Below are positions 45,631-55,490 of a stretch of DNA of 64,000 nt, in pieces. A program made the translations under genes and the position numbers. The stretch comes from Acetonema longum DSM 6540 (GTDB taxonomy: Bacteria; Bacillota; Negativicutes; Sporomusales; Acetonemataceae): assembly GCF_000219125.1 (NCBI RefSeq), contig NZ_AFGF01000056.1, positions 1 to 64,000 on the forward strand, given 5' to 3'. Position 1 is the stretch's first letter. The number at the start of each line of letters is the position of its first letter. The notes beneath the pieces are model-generated. The model was not told where the DNA came from and searched no databases. It saw nothing but the letters and a program-made list of their open reading frames with translations.

Positions 45631-47487
45631 ATGGTTATTTTGGAACCGACTGTCTTGAACCGGGTGGCTAAACCCGGGCGATATACGGGGCAGGAATGGA
45701 ACAGCGTCCGCAAAGATCCTTCTTCGGTAGACCTAACTTTTGCCCTAGCCTTCCCCGATGTATATGAAGTAGGGATGTCCAACCTGGGGTTAAAAATTCT
45801 GTATCATATTCTTAATCAGCGCCAAGATACCCTGGCGGAGCGGGTATATGCGCCCTGGGTCGATATGGAAGATGAAATGCGCCGGTCAGGGATGCCTTTA
45901 TATACTCTGGAAACCTTTCGCCCTGTCCGTGAAATAGATGCGTTTGGCTTTACCCTTCAATATGAGATGAGTTACAGCAATATCCTGAATATGCTCGATT
46001 TAGCCGGCATTCCACTTTTGAGCAGCCAACGCAGTGAAGAATATCCGATCATAATCGGCGGCGGCCCTTGTGCGTTTAATGCTGAGCCTCTCGTCGATTT
46101 TTTTGATTGCTTTGTCTTGGGAGAATCTGAGGAAAGCATTGAGGAGATAGCAGACTGCCTGATCCGGTGGAAACGCGGCCGCAAGCAGGGGGGCAAACCG
46201 GCATTGCTGCGAGAGCTGGCCGGGATTGACGGAGTCTATGTACCTTCCTTTTATGAGGTCAGCTATCATTTAGACGGGACTATCAGCTGGATTGAACCGC
46301 TGCAGCCGGAGGCAAAACCCCGGATTGTCAAGCGGATTGTCAAAGACCTGGATCAAGCGCCTTTTCCCACTCACCCGGTACTGCCTTATCTGGAGATCGT
46401 CCATGACCGGATCATGTTGGAACTGTTTCGCGGCTGTACCCGTGGCTGTCGTTTCTGTCAGGCCGGAACCATTTATCGCCCGGTCCGGGAACGGCGTCCG
46501 AAAACTCTGCGCCGGTTAGCACAGGAAATAGTGGATAGCACAGGTTATAATGAAATGTCCCTGATATCCCTGAGTTCCGCCGATTATTCCTGTTTGCGGG
46601 ACCTGGTATCGGCTCTGCAGGCAGACATGTCGGCCCAGCAGGTCAGCGTATCTCTGCCGTCTCTCAGAATTGACAGTTTCTCAGTGGAACTGGCCAATCA
46701 ACTGCAGAAAGTTCGCAAAAGCGGTCTGACCTTTGCTCCGGAAGCCGGCACCCAGCGTTTGCGGGATGTGATCAATAAAGGGGTCACGGAAGAAAACCTG
46801 GAAGAAGCGGTAAGATCGGCTTTTCAGGCAGGCTGGTCCAGCGTCAAGCTGTACTTTATGATCGGACTGCCTACAGAAACCGAGGAAGACGTCCGGGGTA
46901 TCGCCCGTTTAGCCTACCGGGTGCTGGATATCTATAAAGAAGTGAAAGGGCGGCGCGGCGCAACGGTGAATGTCAGCATATCTTCCTTTGTTCCTAAGCC
47001 TCATACTCCTTTTCAATGGTTTGGTCAAAACAGCATAGAGATGATTGAAGAAAAACAGGCATTGCTGAAATCCTTACTGAAAGATAAAAATATTTCTTTG
47101 CATTGGCATGATGCCCCGGTCAGTTTTATGGAAGGGGTCTTTGCCCGGGGGGACAGAAAACTGGGGCGGGTGCTGATGGAGGCATGGCAAAGAGGTGCCA
47201 AATATGACGGCTGGTCAGAACACTTCAAGTATGATGTTTGGCTGGCAGCCTTTGAGGCTGCCGGTGTGGACCCGCATTTTTACGCTAACCGGGAGCGGCA
47301 GGCAGGGGAGGTCCTGCCTTGGGACCATCTCTCTACCGGCGTTGACAAAGCGTTCATGTATAGAGAATATGAAAAAGCTTTGGAGGAACAAGGCACAGTA
47401 GATTGCCGCCGCGGTCAATGCGGCGTCTGTGGTGTCTGCCCGGGTCTGGGAGTAGCGGTGGTGGACTGGGAGGGAGCAAATGCATGA
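45631..47487 (+). CDS. B12-binding-like radical SAM protein (TIGR03960 family)
   Basis: 618 residues. N-terminal cobalamin-binding-like domain (FALAFPDVYEVGMSNLGLKI), radical SAM CxxxCxxC as CTRGCRFCQAG, and C-terminal Cys-rich end (CRRGQCGVCGVC). ATG at 45631 follows CGGAGGT. The gene pairs with a DUF2344 gene across an ATGA overlap and sits before RNase G and the L21 operon in many Firmicutes. Specific substrate unknown; an RNA- or protein-modifying role is suspected from context. Confidence 0.9.
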   Translation: MVILEPTVLNRVAKPGRYTGQEWNSVRKDPSSVDLTFALAFPDVYEVGMSNLGLKILYHILNQRQDTLAERVYAPWVDMEDEMRRSGMPLYTLETFRPVREIDAFGFTLQYEMSYSNILNMLDLAGIPLLSSQRSEEYPIIIGGGPCAFNAEPLVDFFDCFVLGESEESIEEIADCLIRWKRGRKQGGKPALLRELAGIDGVYVPSFYEVSYHLDGTISWIEPLQPEAKPRIVKRIVKDLDQAPFPTHPVLPYLEIVHDRIMLELFRGCTRGCRFCQAGTIYRPVRERRPKTLRRLAQEIVDSTGYNEMSLISLSSADYSCLRDLVSALQADMSAQQVSVSLPSLRIDSFSVELANQLQKVRKSGLTFAPEAGTQRLRDVINKGVTEENLEEAVRSAFQAGWSSVKLYFMIGLPTETEEDVRGIARLAYRVLDIYKEVKGRRGATVNVSISSFVPKPHTPFQWFGQNSIEMIEEKQALLKSLLKDKNISLHWHDAPVSFMEGVFARGDRKLGRVLMEAWQRGAKYDGWSEHFKYDVWLAAFEAAGVDPHFYANRERQAGEVLPWDHLSTGVDKAFMYREYEKALEEQGTVDCRRGQCGVCGVCPGLGVAVVDWEGANA

Positions 47488-48173
47488 TCGTACGCTGTGA
47501 AATCACAAAAGGGGAAGCAGTCAGGTATCTATCCCATCTTGACTATGCGGGCGCCATTGAACGGGCCTTGCGCCGTTCCAAGCTGCCACTGGCCTATTCC
47601 GAAGGGTTCAATCCCCATATGCGTATGGCATTCGCCTCCGCTCTGGCGGTAGGCGTAACCAGCCAGGCCGAGTATATGGATGTGACCATGACTCAAGAAA
47701 TCCCCATGTCCCAGGTGCGGGAAAGGTTGGTTCCCCAGCTGCCGCCAGGAATTTCACTGCAGGAACTCAGGCAGATTACACCTCAGCATAAGTCGCTGAT
47801 GGCTTTGGTGAATGGGGCCACCTACCGGATTACCGCTCACAGAAGGGGAGGGAGCGGCGACCCGGCGCTCAGTCTGGAGCGATTTAACCGGGAAAGTTCG
47901 GTTGATTATACCCGGGTTACGCCGAAAGGCCGGCGGGACATAAACCTGAAAGAATTTCTGCCGGAACCGGTCAGGTTCCTGGAGACCGGGTCTGACATCA
48001 TTATGGAGATGGCCATTGCCGTTACACCTGCCGGCAGTGTGAAGCCGGGAGAGGTACTGGAAGTGCTGGCAGAGAGGTATGATCTGTCGGTTGACCCGGC
48101 TGGAGCGGCGATTCACCGGTTAGGCCTCTGGGTTCATGAGGCCGGATCTTATGTTTCCCCTATGAAAATATAA
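47484..48173 (+). CDS. DUF2344 (TIGR03936) protein
   Basis: 229 residues. Signature RYLSHLDYAGAIERALRRS and YSEGFNPHMRMAFASALAVG. Always found beside, or fused to, the preceding radical SAM protein; function unknown. The four-base overlap fixes the start. Confidence 0.9.
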   Translation: MIVRCEITKGEAVRYLSHLDYAGAIERALRRSKLPLAYSEGFNPHMRMAFASALAVGVTSQAEYMDVTMTQEIPMSQVRERLVPQLPPGISLQELRQITPQHKSLMALVNGATYRITAHRRGGSGDPALSLERFNRESSVDYTRVTPKGRRDINLKEFLPEPVRFLETGSDIIMEMAIAVTPAGSVKPGEVLEVLAERYDLSVDPAGAAIHRLGLWVHEAGSYVSPMKI

Positions 48174-48269
48174 ACAGCCGGTAATTTCAGGAGACACTAT
48201 TTTTCGGCTGTTTCCGATGCGGCGCTTCTGTCGGGACTCCCGAAAAGGAATCGCTTTCCTGCTTACTCC

Positions 48270-48296
48270 GAGATGCCTGGCATCTCTTTAGGAGGC
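48270..48296 (+). promoter_or_regulatory. hairpin directly before the rng ribosome site
   Basis: GAGATGC / GCATCTC stem with loop CTG ends a few bases before GGAGG. A similar AGATGC / GCATCT hairpin precedes the proB ribosome site. It may influence translation initiation. Confidence 0.4.
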
Positions 48297-48302
48297 TGAA
48301 CC

Positions 48303-49766
48303 ATGGCCAAGAGAATCATTACGAATATCTCGCCGGATGAAACCCGCATGGCTGTACTGGAAGACGGCGAACTAATCGACGTCTCCATTGAGAGAAATCA
48401 AAGCGGACATATTGTCGGCAATATTTACAAAGGCAAGATCAAAAATGTCCTGCCGGGGATGCAGGCGGCTTTTATCGATATCGGTATCGATAAAAACGCT
48501 TTTTTGTACGTGGGCGATATTTTCCCCTACGTTCCGTCACGGGCAACGCCTAAGGACAAGATCCTGACTGTAGGACAGGATATTCTGGTACAGATTGTCA
48601 AGGACGCCTTTGGCGCCAAAGGGCCTCGAGCCACAACCCACCTGACTCTGCCCGGCCGTTATGTGGTTTTGATGCCCACGGTAGATTACATCGGCATTTC
48701 CCGGCGAATTGCCGCCAATGGCGAACGGGAACGCCTGCGGGAACTGGCGGAAAAAGTCCGTCCCGCCGGCATGGGTGTGATTATCCGGACTGTGGCGGAG
48801 GGGAAAACCGAGGAAGACCTGATCAAGGATATAGAATACCTGCACAATTTGTGGCAGTCTCTCACCGTCCGTTCCAAGCGTTCCAAAGCACCCTGCGTCC
48901 TGTACCGGGACGTGGACCTGGTGATTCGCATCGTCCGGGACTATTTTTCAGCCGATGTGGAAGAGTTCATTGTCGATCATCAGGAAGCCCACACACGGGT
49001 ATTGGATTTATTGGCCCATCATTCCCCGGAATTGGCCACCCGGACCAAACTATATCAGGGAGATGACATTTTTAGTTTTTACGGGCTGGAAAGTGAAATG
49101 AAGAAACTGGAGGAACGCCAGATAGAGCTTCATTGCGGCGGCTACATTATCATTGACCGGACCGAAGCACTGACTGTGGTGGATGTAAATACCGGCAAAT
49201 TTATCGGCCGGACCAATCTGGAGGATACGGTATTCCGCACCAATCTGGAAGCCGCAGCCGAAATCGCCAGACAGATCCGCCTGCGGGATATTGGCGGCAT
49301 TATTATCATTGACTTCATCGATATGGAGTCAACTGAACATCAGAAGGCGGTTCTCGACGCGCTGACGGAAAAATTGAAGCAAGATCGTACCAAAAGCAAT
49401 GTGGTTGGCATTACCGGCCTGGGACTGGTGGAGATGACCCGTAAAAAATCCCGTCAAAGCCTGGATGCCGTGCTATTCTCCGACTGTCCCTGCTGTGAAG
49501 GCCGCGGCAAAGTAAAATCGCCAGCTACGGTTGCCATCAACGTACGGCGGCAACTGCGGCGACTGGCAGGCAGCGGCCGCTCTGGCGACAAACTGATTAT
49601 CCAGGTGCATCCCCAGGTCGCTGAGGTTTTTCTGCAAAAGGGAGAACTGGAGCGTCTCAATCAGGAAATGGCCCGGACCATATCGGTGGAGCCGGTTCCG
49701 GCTATGCATCCGGAAGCTTTCTCTATTTTGCAGGATCAAAATCAATCAATAAAGGGAAGTACATAA
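48303..49766 (+). CDS. rng: ribonuclease G (RNase E/G family)
   Basis: 487 residues. S1 RNA-binding domain (VGNIYKGKIKNVLPGMQAAF), DNase I-like catalytic core with VVDVNTGKF and IIIDFIDM (metal-binding Asp residues), and the zinc-link CPCCEGRGKVKS. It processes rRNA and decays mRNA. Located upstream of rplU as in many Clostridia, though here an insert separates them. Confidence 0.96.
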   Translation: MAKRIITNISPDETRMAVLEDGELIDVSIERNQSGHIVGNIYKGKIKNVLPGMQAAFIDIGIDKNAFLYVGDIFPYVPSRATPKDKILTVGQDILVQIVKDAFGAKGPRATTHLTLPGRYVVLMPTVDYIGISRRIAANGERERLRELAEKVRPAGMGVIIRTVAEGKTEEDLIKDIEYLHNLWQSLTVRSKRSKAPCVLYRDVDLVIRIVRDYFSADVEEFIVDHQEAHTRVLDLLAHHSPELATRTKLYQGDDIFSFYGLESEMKKLEERQIELHCGGYIIIDRTEALTVVDVNTGKFIGRTNLEDTVFRTNLEAAAEIARQIRLRDIGGIIIIDFIDMESTEHQKAVLDALTEKLKQDRTKSNVVGITGLGLVEMTRKKSRQSLDAVLFSDCPCCEGRGKVKSPATVAINVRRQLRRLAGSGRSGDKLIIQVHPQVAEVFLQKGELERLNQEMARTISVEPVPAMHPEAFSILQDQNQSIKGST

Positions 49767-49775
49767 ATGACTCAG

Positions 49776-49818
49776 AATCAGTCAGGCCCATCCATAAAAC
49801 GGATGGGCCTGACTGATT
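49776..49818. terminator. bidirectional terminator between rng and the EVE gene
   Basis: 18-bp stem (AATCAGTCAGGCCCATCC and its complement) with loop ATAAAAC, placed between convergent genes. The left-hand A-rich and right-hand T-containing flanks are short. The EVE stop lies within its right edge. Confidence 0.8.
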
Positions 49819-50224
49819 AATGTTCGGATAATTTCTGAACGAGGCGCCAATGATTTTCTGAAACAGGCATGACGGATAAACGGGATTGGCGGACCAGCTC
49901 CCAGTCGGCAAAATCAGGCGTAGCTTTAATCTCCCGCAGCGTGATAGGACGTTTTAAGCGATAACGTGGTATAACATCCACAGTGAAAAAGCGAGAATCA
50001 GAGCTCGTTGGATCAGGATAGGGTTCGGAGCTTGTTTCTGCTACCCCGACAATCGCTTTTTCTTTCCCTGAATGATAGATATAGATGAGGTCGCCAGGCT
50101 TCATGCTTCTAATATGCTTAGCAGCCGTAAAATTGCGTACCCCATCCCACATATCCTTTTTCAAACGCTCCAGATCATCGTAACTAAAGGTCGTAGGCTC
50201 TGTTTTTGCCAGCCAAAAGGCCAT
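49817..50224 (-). CDS. EVE domain-containing protein
   Basis: 135 residues. EVE/PUA-like fold: AFWLAKTEPTTFSYDDLERL at the N-terminus, WDGVRNFTAAKHIRSMKPGD and GDLIYIYHSG. EVE domains resemble YTH/ASCH readers and bind modified nucleic acid bases; some are linked to defence or modification systems, but no such neighbours are present. Good ribosome site GGAGGTG on the minus strand. Confidence 0.9.
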   Translation of the reverse strand: MAFWLAKTEPTTFSYDDLERLKKDMWDGVRNFTAAKHIRSMKPGDLIYIYHSGKEKAIVGVAETSSEPYPDPTSSDSRFFTVDVIPRYRLKRPITLREIKATPDFADWELVRQSRLSVMPVSENHWRLVQKLSEH

Positions 50225-50580
50225 AAAATTGCACCTCCGTTATGAGTAGGTTATTAAAAAAGAACCTTTTCGCCTTAATAGGATGAGGAGGTTCTTAATT
50301 CTTTATGTAGCCAAACCGATGAACAGATATCGATTCGAACAACACGAGGTTGGAAAGCAAAGAAATAACGCAAAAAGATAAGATTAGATGAAATAGTTGT
50401 AAGAAAATGAGCTTTTTTGGCATATTCTCTTTATATTTTTCGTCATATCGAATATAATAAGGACAATCAGGGAGGACGCAATAAGAATTAGTCAGTCTTT
50501 CTACAGTGTAAGTGGTTGTACAAGCGTGCCCCGGAAGAATCCTTTTCGAGTTTACAAAATGTGTAAAAGGAGGTTGGGTA
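50225..50580. other. AT-rich gap between divergent EVE and prohibitin-like genes
   Basis: 356 bases without a gene I can support. A consensus -10 TATAAT at 50453-50458 with a poor -35 could serve the prohibitin-like gene. No repeat copy or strong hairpin seen. Confidence 0.5.
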
Positions 50581-51420
50581 ATGGATCTGGATAATGTTGT
50601 TAAAATGAAATTTGATTCTGGAGGCAAAGCGCCTAGAGTGTTAGTGCCCCTTGTAGCAGGATTGATTCTATTTTTTGTTGCTTTTAATTCTATCGTTATT
50701 ATTCAAGCCGGTACACGGGGAATCGTACTCCAGCTAGGTGCAGTGCAGCCCCTTGTCTTACATGAAGGATTTCATTTTAAAATTCCATTCGTTCAACAAA
50801 TTATTCCCATTGATGTGCGAGTGGGTAAAGCTCAGTCAGATCAGACTGCTTCTTCTAAGGACTTACAAACTGTTAATACAACGGTTGCTGTTAACTTTCA
50901 TTTAGTTCCGGAGGAAGTCAACAAGCTTTATCAAAATGTCGGCTTAGCCTATGAGGATCGGATTGTAGCTCCTGCGATTGGAGAAGCCGTTAAAGCGGTT
51001 ACGGCGCAATATACGGCTGAAGAACTGATTTCCAAACGTTCAGAAGTTAGTGCCAAGGTCAAGGAAACCCTTGCTGCCAAGCTTTCAACTTACTTTATGG
51101 CGCTTGATGAAATTAACATTACGGAGTTCAAGTTCAGCGCAGAATATAATAACGCTATTGAACAAAAGCAAATCGCTGAGCAAAATGCTTTAAAAGCCAG
51201 ACTTGACCTGCAGCGTATCGAGGTTGAGGCACAGCAAGCAATTGAGCGGGCTAAAGCTGAGGCTGAATCCCTGCGTCTTCAAAAGCAAGAAGTTACTCCA
51301 GAATTAATTGAATTAAGGAAAATTGAAGCTCAAATGAAAGCTATTGAGAAATGGGACGGTAAACTTCCAACTGTAACTGGTGGAGCGAATCCGTTCATTG
51401 ATATAAACAAGATGAAATAG
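50581..51420 (+). CDS. prohibitin/HflC-like SPFH membrane protein
   Basis: 279 residues. Short cytosolic N-terminus, one membrane helix (about 22-43, VLVPLVAGLILFFVAFNSIVII), SPFH/PHB domain (GTRGIVLQLGAVQPLVLHEG, FKIPFVQQIIPIDVR) and a C-terminal coiled coil (about 195-245). It is expected to form membrane-scaffold rings. ATG at 50581 follows AAAGGAGG. The gene is monocistronic and visibly more AT-rich than its neighbours, suggesting transfer. Confidence 0.88.
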   Translation: MDLDNVVKMKFDSGGKAPRVLVPLVAGLILFFVAFNSIVIIQAGTRGIVLQLGAVQPLVLHEGFHFKIPFVQQIIPIDVRVGKAQSDQTASSKDLQTVNTTVAVNFHLVPEEVNKLYQNVGLAYEDRIVAPAIGEAVKAVTAQYTAEELISKRSEVSAKVKETLAAKLSTYFMALDEINITEFKFSAEYNNAIEQKQIAEQNALKARLDLQRIEVEAQQAIERAKAEAESLRLQKQEVTPELIELRKIEAQMKAIEKWDGKLPTVTGGANPFIDINKMK

Positions 51421-51543
51421 ATCATTTAAACTAAGAGGAGATCATAAAAATGCGATTGTGTGGATATTGACGTAAAGAACCGTCGCCATGATTGCGTGCA
51501 TAGATCTAACAATAATCATCATATAGAGGCTTTTAGTGTTTAA

Positions 51544-51593
51544 TTAGCCGAAGTGCCTGCAAATGTGTAAAAACTTGCAGGCACTTCGGCTAA
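51544..51593. terminator. long hairpin, bidirectional terminator
   Basis: Perfect 19-bp inverted repeat (51544-51562 / 51575-51593, TTAGCCGAAGTGCCTGCAA and complement) with a 12-base loop. It lies between the convergent prohibitin-like gene and the ABC permease gene. Confidence 0.8.
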
Positions 51594-51636
51594 TCTTATG
51601 GTTTGTTTTTATTTTTCAACGGCCTCAAAAGAGTCG

Positions 51637-52752
51637 TTATTCTTCCTGAAGCGTCTTCTTTTTTGCCTTCATATACTTATGCCAGGCATGCAGCAGCAGT
51701 GACATGCCGATGACGCCATAGGCGATAAACACGCGGAAAAATTCGCCGATTTGCGCGTCGCCGAACAGGTTGTTGCCGGCCTGGGGGGAGACGATGAACA
51801 GGGTGTGGAACAAGGCCGTGCCGATGATGGCATCGCCGATGGTCGCCTTGGTGACGGTGGCGCCACCGATCAGCAGTGCGGCAATCGAAAACATGCCGAC
51901 CTGTTCGTGGCTGGCGTAAGTATTCAGGGTGCCGATGTTCTGCAAAAAGATGATTTGCCCCCAGGCCGCCAGCACGGTGGAAATGGTGATGGCGATGATC
52001 CTGATTTTATTGGTAGGGATGCCGGCGACCTGGGCAATATTGAGGTCCTGCCCCAGGGACCGGAACTCCTGGCCGAGCTTGGTGGTGACGATGAAACGGG
52101 TGAACCAGCACAGCAGACCGATGGCCAGGAACGTGACAATCGGTATTTCCAGGCCCATGATATTGATGTAGAGCATCCGGTCAAGAGCGTATTGCACGAA
52201 TTTTAGATCGAGAGCATTTTTCAGACCTACGCCGCCTTTTAAGATGATTTCCGGGTTATAGACAGGGATCAGCGTGCCCATGAACAGCAGAAATACCAAT
52301 TGATACAGGCCGTTGGCGAAGAAACCCAGGATCATGCTGGTAATCATTTCCCGGCCTTTGGTTTTGTTTAGAGTAATCCCGGTGAGGTAGCCGAACAGCA
52401 GGGCAAAGGGAGTGGAAACCAGCACGGCGGCGAGAAAGCCGCCAAAGCCGCCTAAATCCCACACTTTGACGGCGATAAGGCCGATTTGTCCCGCCATGGC
52501 GCCGATGACCAGCGCAAAATTGAGGCCCATGCCGGCCAGAACCGGAATGATCAGGGACAATACCATAAATAAATTTCTCGACAGCCGGGTGATTAGCTCA
52601 TTGACCACAAATACCGGCGGTAGCTCCGAAGCGATGACGGCAGCGATGCATAAGACGAGGAAAAACAAGGGTACGGGATGGCTGGTGAAAAATTTGCGCA
52701 GCCTGCTTTTCAGCATCAGGTTGCCCTGGTTAGTTGCAATGCCTGTATTCAT
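51637..52752 (-). CDS. ABC transporter permease (BMP/ribose-type), second
   Basis: 371 residues, about nine membrane helices, branched-chain/ribose-type permease family (BPD_transp_2): GAMAGQIGLIAVKVWDLGG, TGITLNKTKGREMITSMIL and LLIGGATVTKATIGDAI. Last gene of a four-gene operon; start overlaps the preceding permease stop by four bases. Cargo unknown, possibly nucleosides or a related small molecule. Confidence 0.87.
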   Translation of the reverse strand: MNTGIATNQGNLMLKSRLRKFFTSHPVPLFFLVLCIAAVIASELPPVFVVNELITRLSRNLFMVLSLIIPVLAGMGLNFALVIGAMAGQIGLIAVKVWDLGGFGGFLAAVLVSTPFALLFGYLTGITLNKTKGREMITSMILGFFANGLYQLVFLLFMGTLIPVYNPEIILKGGVGLKNALDLKFVQYALDRMLYINIMGLEIPIVTFLAIGLLCWFTRFIVTTKLGQEFRSLGQDLNIAQVAGIPTNKIRIIAITISTVLAAWGQIIFLQNIGTLNTYASHEQVGMFSIAALLIGGATVTKATIGDAIIGTALFHTLFIVSPQAGNNLFGDAQIGEFFRVFIAYGVIGMSLLLHAWHKYMKAKKKTLQEE

Positions 52753-53795
52753 GCCTGGCTACCTCCCGCTTTGGTCAGTGCGTATAAGATTACGCCATTG
52801 CTGACAATGATCCGAACGACTTCCGACAGATTGCCCACCGGCATCAGCTCATTGATGACCGGCAGCGAGATGGTCAGGAGCGCTTGAAACAGGATCGTGC
52901 CGGAGATGACATGGCTGATGGTGGCTTTTCGCGCGCTGGCGCCGCCGATGAGAATAGCGGCGGTGGCGGCAAAGGGCATCATCAGGGGCGCCTGGTATAA
53001 TTGCAAAAAACCGAAACTTTGGGCATACACCAAAATGCCGATTCCGCCGAGAACGGTGGAAATCACTGTGCCAATGATGCGCTGCCGGTTTACATTGATG
53101 CCGGAAGCTGCGGCAAAGCGGGGATTGTCACCGGCAGCCATCATTGCCATGCCGGTCTTGGATTTCATAAACAAATAGACCAACAGGCAGCAGCCGCCAA
53201 AGAATAGCAGCGCACCGGTGGGGATTTTCGCGCCGAATATCGTTACGGACAGAAAATCATCCAGCACCTTGGCGTAACGGCTGGTAAGGGCAATGGTCGT
53301 CCTTAAACCGGAGCCGCCAATGGCCCAGATCATTTCCGGACTCTTAAACGGGATCAGCAGCCAGCCGATCGACATAAGGGAAACAATGGAAAATCCGAGG
53401 TAGGTGCCGACCGTCATCTCATCTCCCTTAACCCGGTTCAGCAGCCAGCCATAGCAATATCCCACTGCTACGGAAAAAGGAATGGAGATGATGACCGCCC
53501 AGAAAAAAGCTGACGCTCCTCTGAGATCAAGCTCAATGCTGATGCAGCCGGCTAAGAGCCCGGAGATGATGCCCAGGGACAAGCCGAAGTTCAGTCCGGC
53601 GCCGGAGACAATGCTCGGCGCCATGGCCAGCACCAACACTCCGTTCATGCCGATGCGCACCAGCGAATCCCCCACCATGGCCGCCACATCCTGCTTAAGT
53701 ATAAATGCCAGGACGATGAGCATTGACAAAAAAATGACAATACATACTTTGGGGAAACCATATTTTTCCGTTAATTGCTGCCATAATGCCTGCAT
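52749..53795 (-). CDS. ABC transporter permease (BMP/ribose-type), first
   Basis: 348 residues, about nine helices, same family as the following permease: APSIVSGAGLNFGLSLGIISG, GWLLNRVKGDEMTVGTYLGF and AILIGGASARKATISHVISG. The two probably form a heterodimeric membrane channel. RBS GGGAGG; two bases after the ATPase gene. Confidence 0.87.
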   Translation of the reverse strand: MQALWQQLTEKYGFPKVCIVIFLSMLIVLAFILKQDVAAMVGDSLVRIGMNGVLVLAMAPSIVSGAGLNFGLSLGIISGLLAGCISIELDLRGASAFFWAVIISIPFSVAVGYCYGWLLNRVKGDEMTVGTYLGFSIVSLMSIGWLLIPFKSPEMIWAIGGSGLRTTIALTSRYAKVLDDFLSVTIFGAKIPTGALLFFGGCCLLVYLFMKSKTGMAMMAAGDNPRFAAASGINVNRQRIIGTVISTVLGGIGILVYAQSFGFLQLYQAPLMMPFAATAAILIGGASARKATISHVISGTILFQALLTISLPVINELMPVGNLSEVVRIIVSNGVILYALTKAGGSQA

Positions 53796-53797
53796 GT

Positions 53798-55402
53798 CTA
53801 TACGGCCTCCCTGCGTGCTTTATATTTGCCGGCCATTGCCAATCCATAGTCGACATCGGCCGCCGTTGGGCTCAGGGTAGCTTCTACCTGCCCTTCATAC
53901 ACAATGGCGATCCGGTCGCAGATGGCCCTGAGCTCGCTCAGTTCACTGGATGTTACCACAATGGTCATACCGAGCTCGCGATTGAGTTTGAGTAAAAGGT
54001 CCAGCACCAGCTTTTTGGCGCCGATATCAATGCCGCGGGTGGGTTCCGACACGAACAAGATTTCCGGTTCCAGCGTCAACGCCCTGGCGATGCAGACCTT
54101 TTGCTGGTTGCCGCCGCTTAGACGTCGCGTAATTTGGGTTGAACCGGTGCAGCGGATGTCAAGGTCCTTGATCATATTTAATGCATGGGTACGGATTGCT
54201 TGGGCATCCGCCATCTGCACTTTGCCGATGCCCAGGAAGGGTTTCAAGAATTTTTCCCGCACCTGCATGCTGGTTATGGCAATGTTCAGTTCGATGGAAT
54301 TATCCAGCAGCAAGCCTATCCCCCGCCGATCCTCCGATACAAATGCCAGCTTACGGCTGATGGCCTGCCGGGGGTTATTGAGGGCGATTTTTTCCCCATG
54401 GATACATACTTCCCCTTCCGCCGGGTATAGTCCCATCACACCGTTAGCAACGCCGATTTTGCCTTGGCCGGCCAGACCGCCGATACCCAGGATCTCTCCT
54501 TTTTGGACCTCCAGGCTGATATCTTTGACCATTTCGCCAGGCATGTTCACTCGCAGATTGCGGATCGACAGAGCCGTTTCCCCGGCTGCTTTTTCCTCTG
54601 CCACATTGATCTTCAGCCGCTCAATCTGACGGCCGACCATCATTTCTGCTATTTTTTCCAGGGTCGCTTCAGCCTTCGCCATAGCGCCCACCTTTTCTCC
54701 GTCCCGCAGCACGGTGATCTGATCTGCCACCGCCAATACCTCGTCCAGTCGGTGGGTGATGAACAGGATGGCCACTCCTTTAGCCGTCAGTTTTTTCATC
54801 ACCGCCAGCAGGGTACTGGCTTCACTTTCCGTTAGCACCGCTGTCGGCTCGTCAAATACCAGCAGTTTCAGGTTTTCTTTGTCAATCTCCCGGGCAATTT
54901 CAACAAATTGCATGTACCCCACCGGCAGACCGGCGATGGGCAGCCATTCATCCACATTCATGCCCAGCACGTCCAGTGCTTTTTTTGCATCTTGCCGCAT
55001 GGTTGCAAAGTCCAGTGACTTGAACCCATCGCCGCCGATTTTGCTGAAGGCGTTGGGCTTGGTGATTTCCCGGTTGAGCTTGATATTTTCCGTAATTGTA
55101 AAACCCGGCAGCAGCATAAATTCCTGGTGAACCATGCCGATACCTAAGTCAAGAGCATCCTTGGGCGACTGGATCAGGACCGGCTCCCCGTTAAACAATA
55201 TTTCGCCCTTGATGCCGCCCGTGTTGTAAATAACCGGCATACCGAACAGGATATTCATCAGTGTGGATTTTCCCGCCCCGTTTTCGCCGACGATGGCGTG
55301 GATTTCCCCTGGTTTGAGCGTTAAAGAGACTCCTTTTAAGACCCGGTTGCCGAAGTATTCTTTTTCAATGCTACGCATTTCCAGTAAGTTGCTCGCGTCC
55401 AT
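53798..55402 (-). CDS. ABC transporter ATP-binding protein (two nucleotide-binding domains)
   Basis: 534 residues with two ABC domains, as in sugar/nucleoside (RbsA/YufO-like) importers. First domain: Walker A GENGAGKSTLMNILFG and Walker B LLVFDEPTAVL. Second domain: degenerate Walker A GLAGQGKIG, signature RRLSGGNQQKVCIARAL. ATG at 55402 has GGGAGG upstream; an in-frame ATG at 55429 does not. Confidence 0.93.
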   Translation of the reverse strand: MDASNLLEMRSIEKEYFGNRVLKGVSLTLKPGEIHAIVGENGAGKSTLMNILFGMPVIYNTGGIKGEILFNGEPVLIQSPKDALDLGIGMVHQEFMLLPGFTITENIKLNREITKPNAFSKIGGDGFKSLDFATMRQDAKKALDVLGMNVDEWLPIAGLPVGYMQFVEIAREIDKENLKLLVFDEPTAVLTESEASTLLAVMKKLTAKGVAILFITHRLDEVLAVADQITVLRDGEKVGAMAKAEATLEKIAEMMVGRQIERLKINVAEEKAAGETALSIRNLRVNMPGEMVKDISLEVQKGEILGIGGLAGQGKIGVANGVMGLYPAEGEVCIHGEKIALNNPRQAISRKLAFVSEDRRGIGLLLDNSIELNIAITSMQVREKFLKPFLGIGKVQMADAQAIRTHALNMIKDLDIRCTGSTQITRRLSGGNQQKVCIARALTLEPEILFVSEPTRGIDIGAKKLVLDLLLKLNRELGMTIVVTSSELSELRAICDRIAIVYEGQVEATLSPTAADVDYGLAMAGKYKARREAV

Positions 55403-55490
55403 TGCTTTCCTCCCGGTGGACGGCTGCATGCAGCCGCGCTAGATTGTGTGTATCTTTAGCATGTAGTCTGCTTATGATAATGGATATGGG

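Noticed and set aside
49817-50224. EVE gene as part of a defence island
   Set aside because: No restriction, methylase or other defence gene is nearby; neighbours are RNase G, a prohibitin-like protein and an ABC transporter.
50295-50627. Minus-strand reading frame of 110 codons before the prohibitin-like gene
   Set aside because: It overlaps the prohibitin-like start, has no ribosome site and no recognisable family; its hydrophobic end is probably an effect of AT-rich sequence.
53904-54629. 241-codon plus-strand frame inside the ABC ATPase gene
   Set aside because: Antisense of the Walker-motif-bearing ATPase; no independent evidence.
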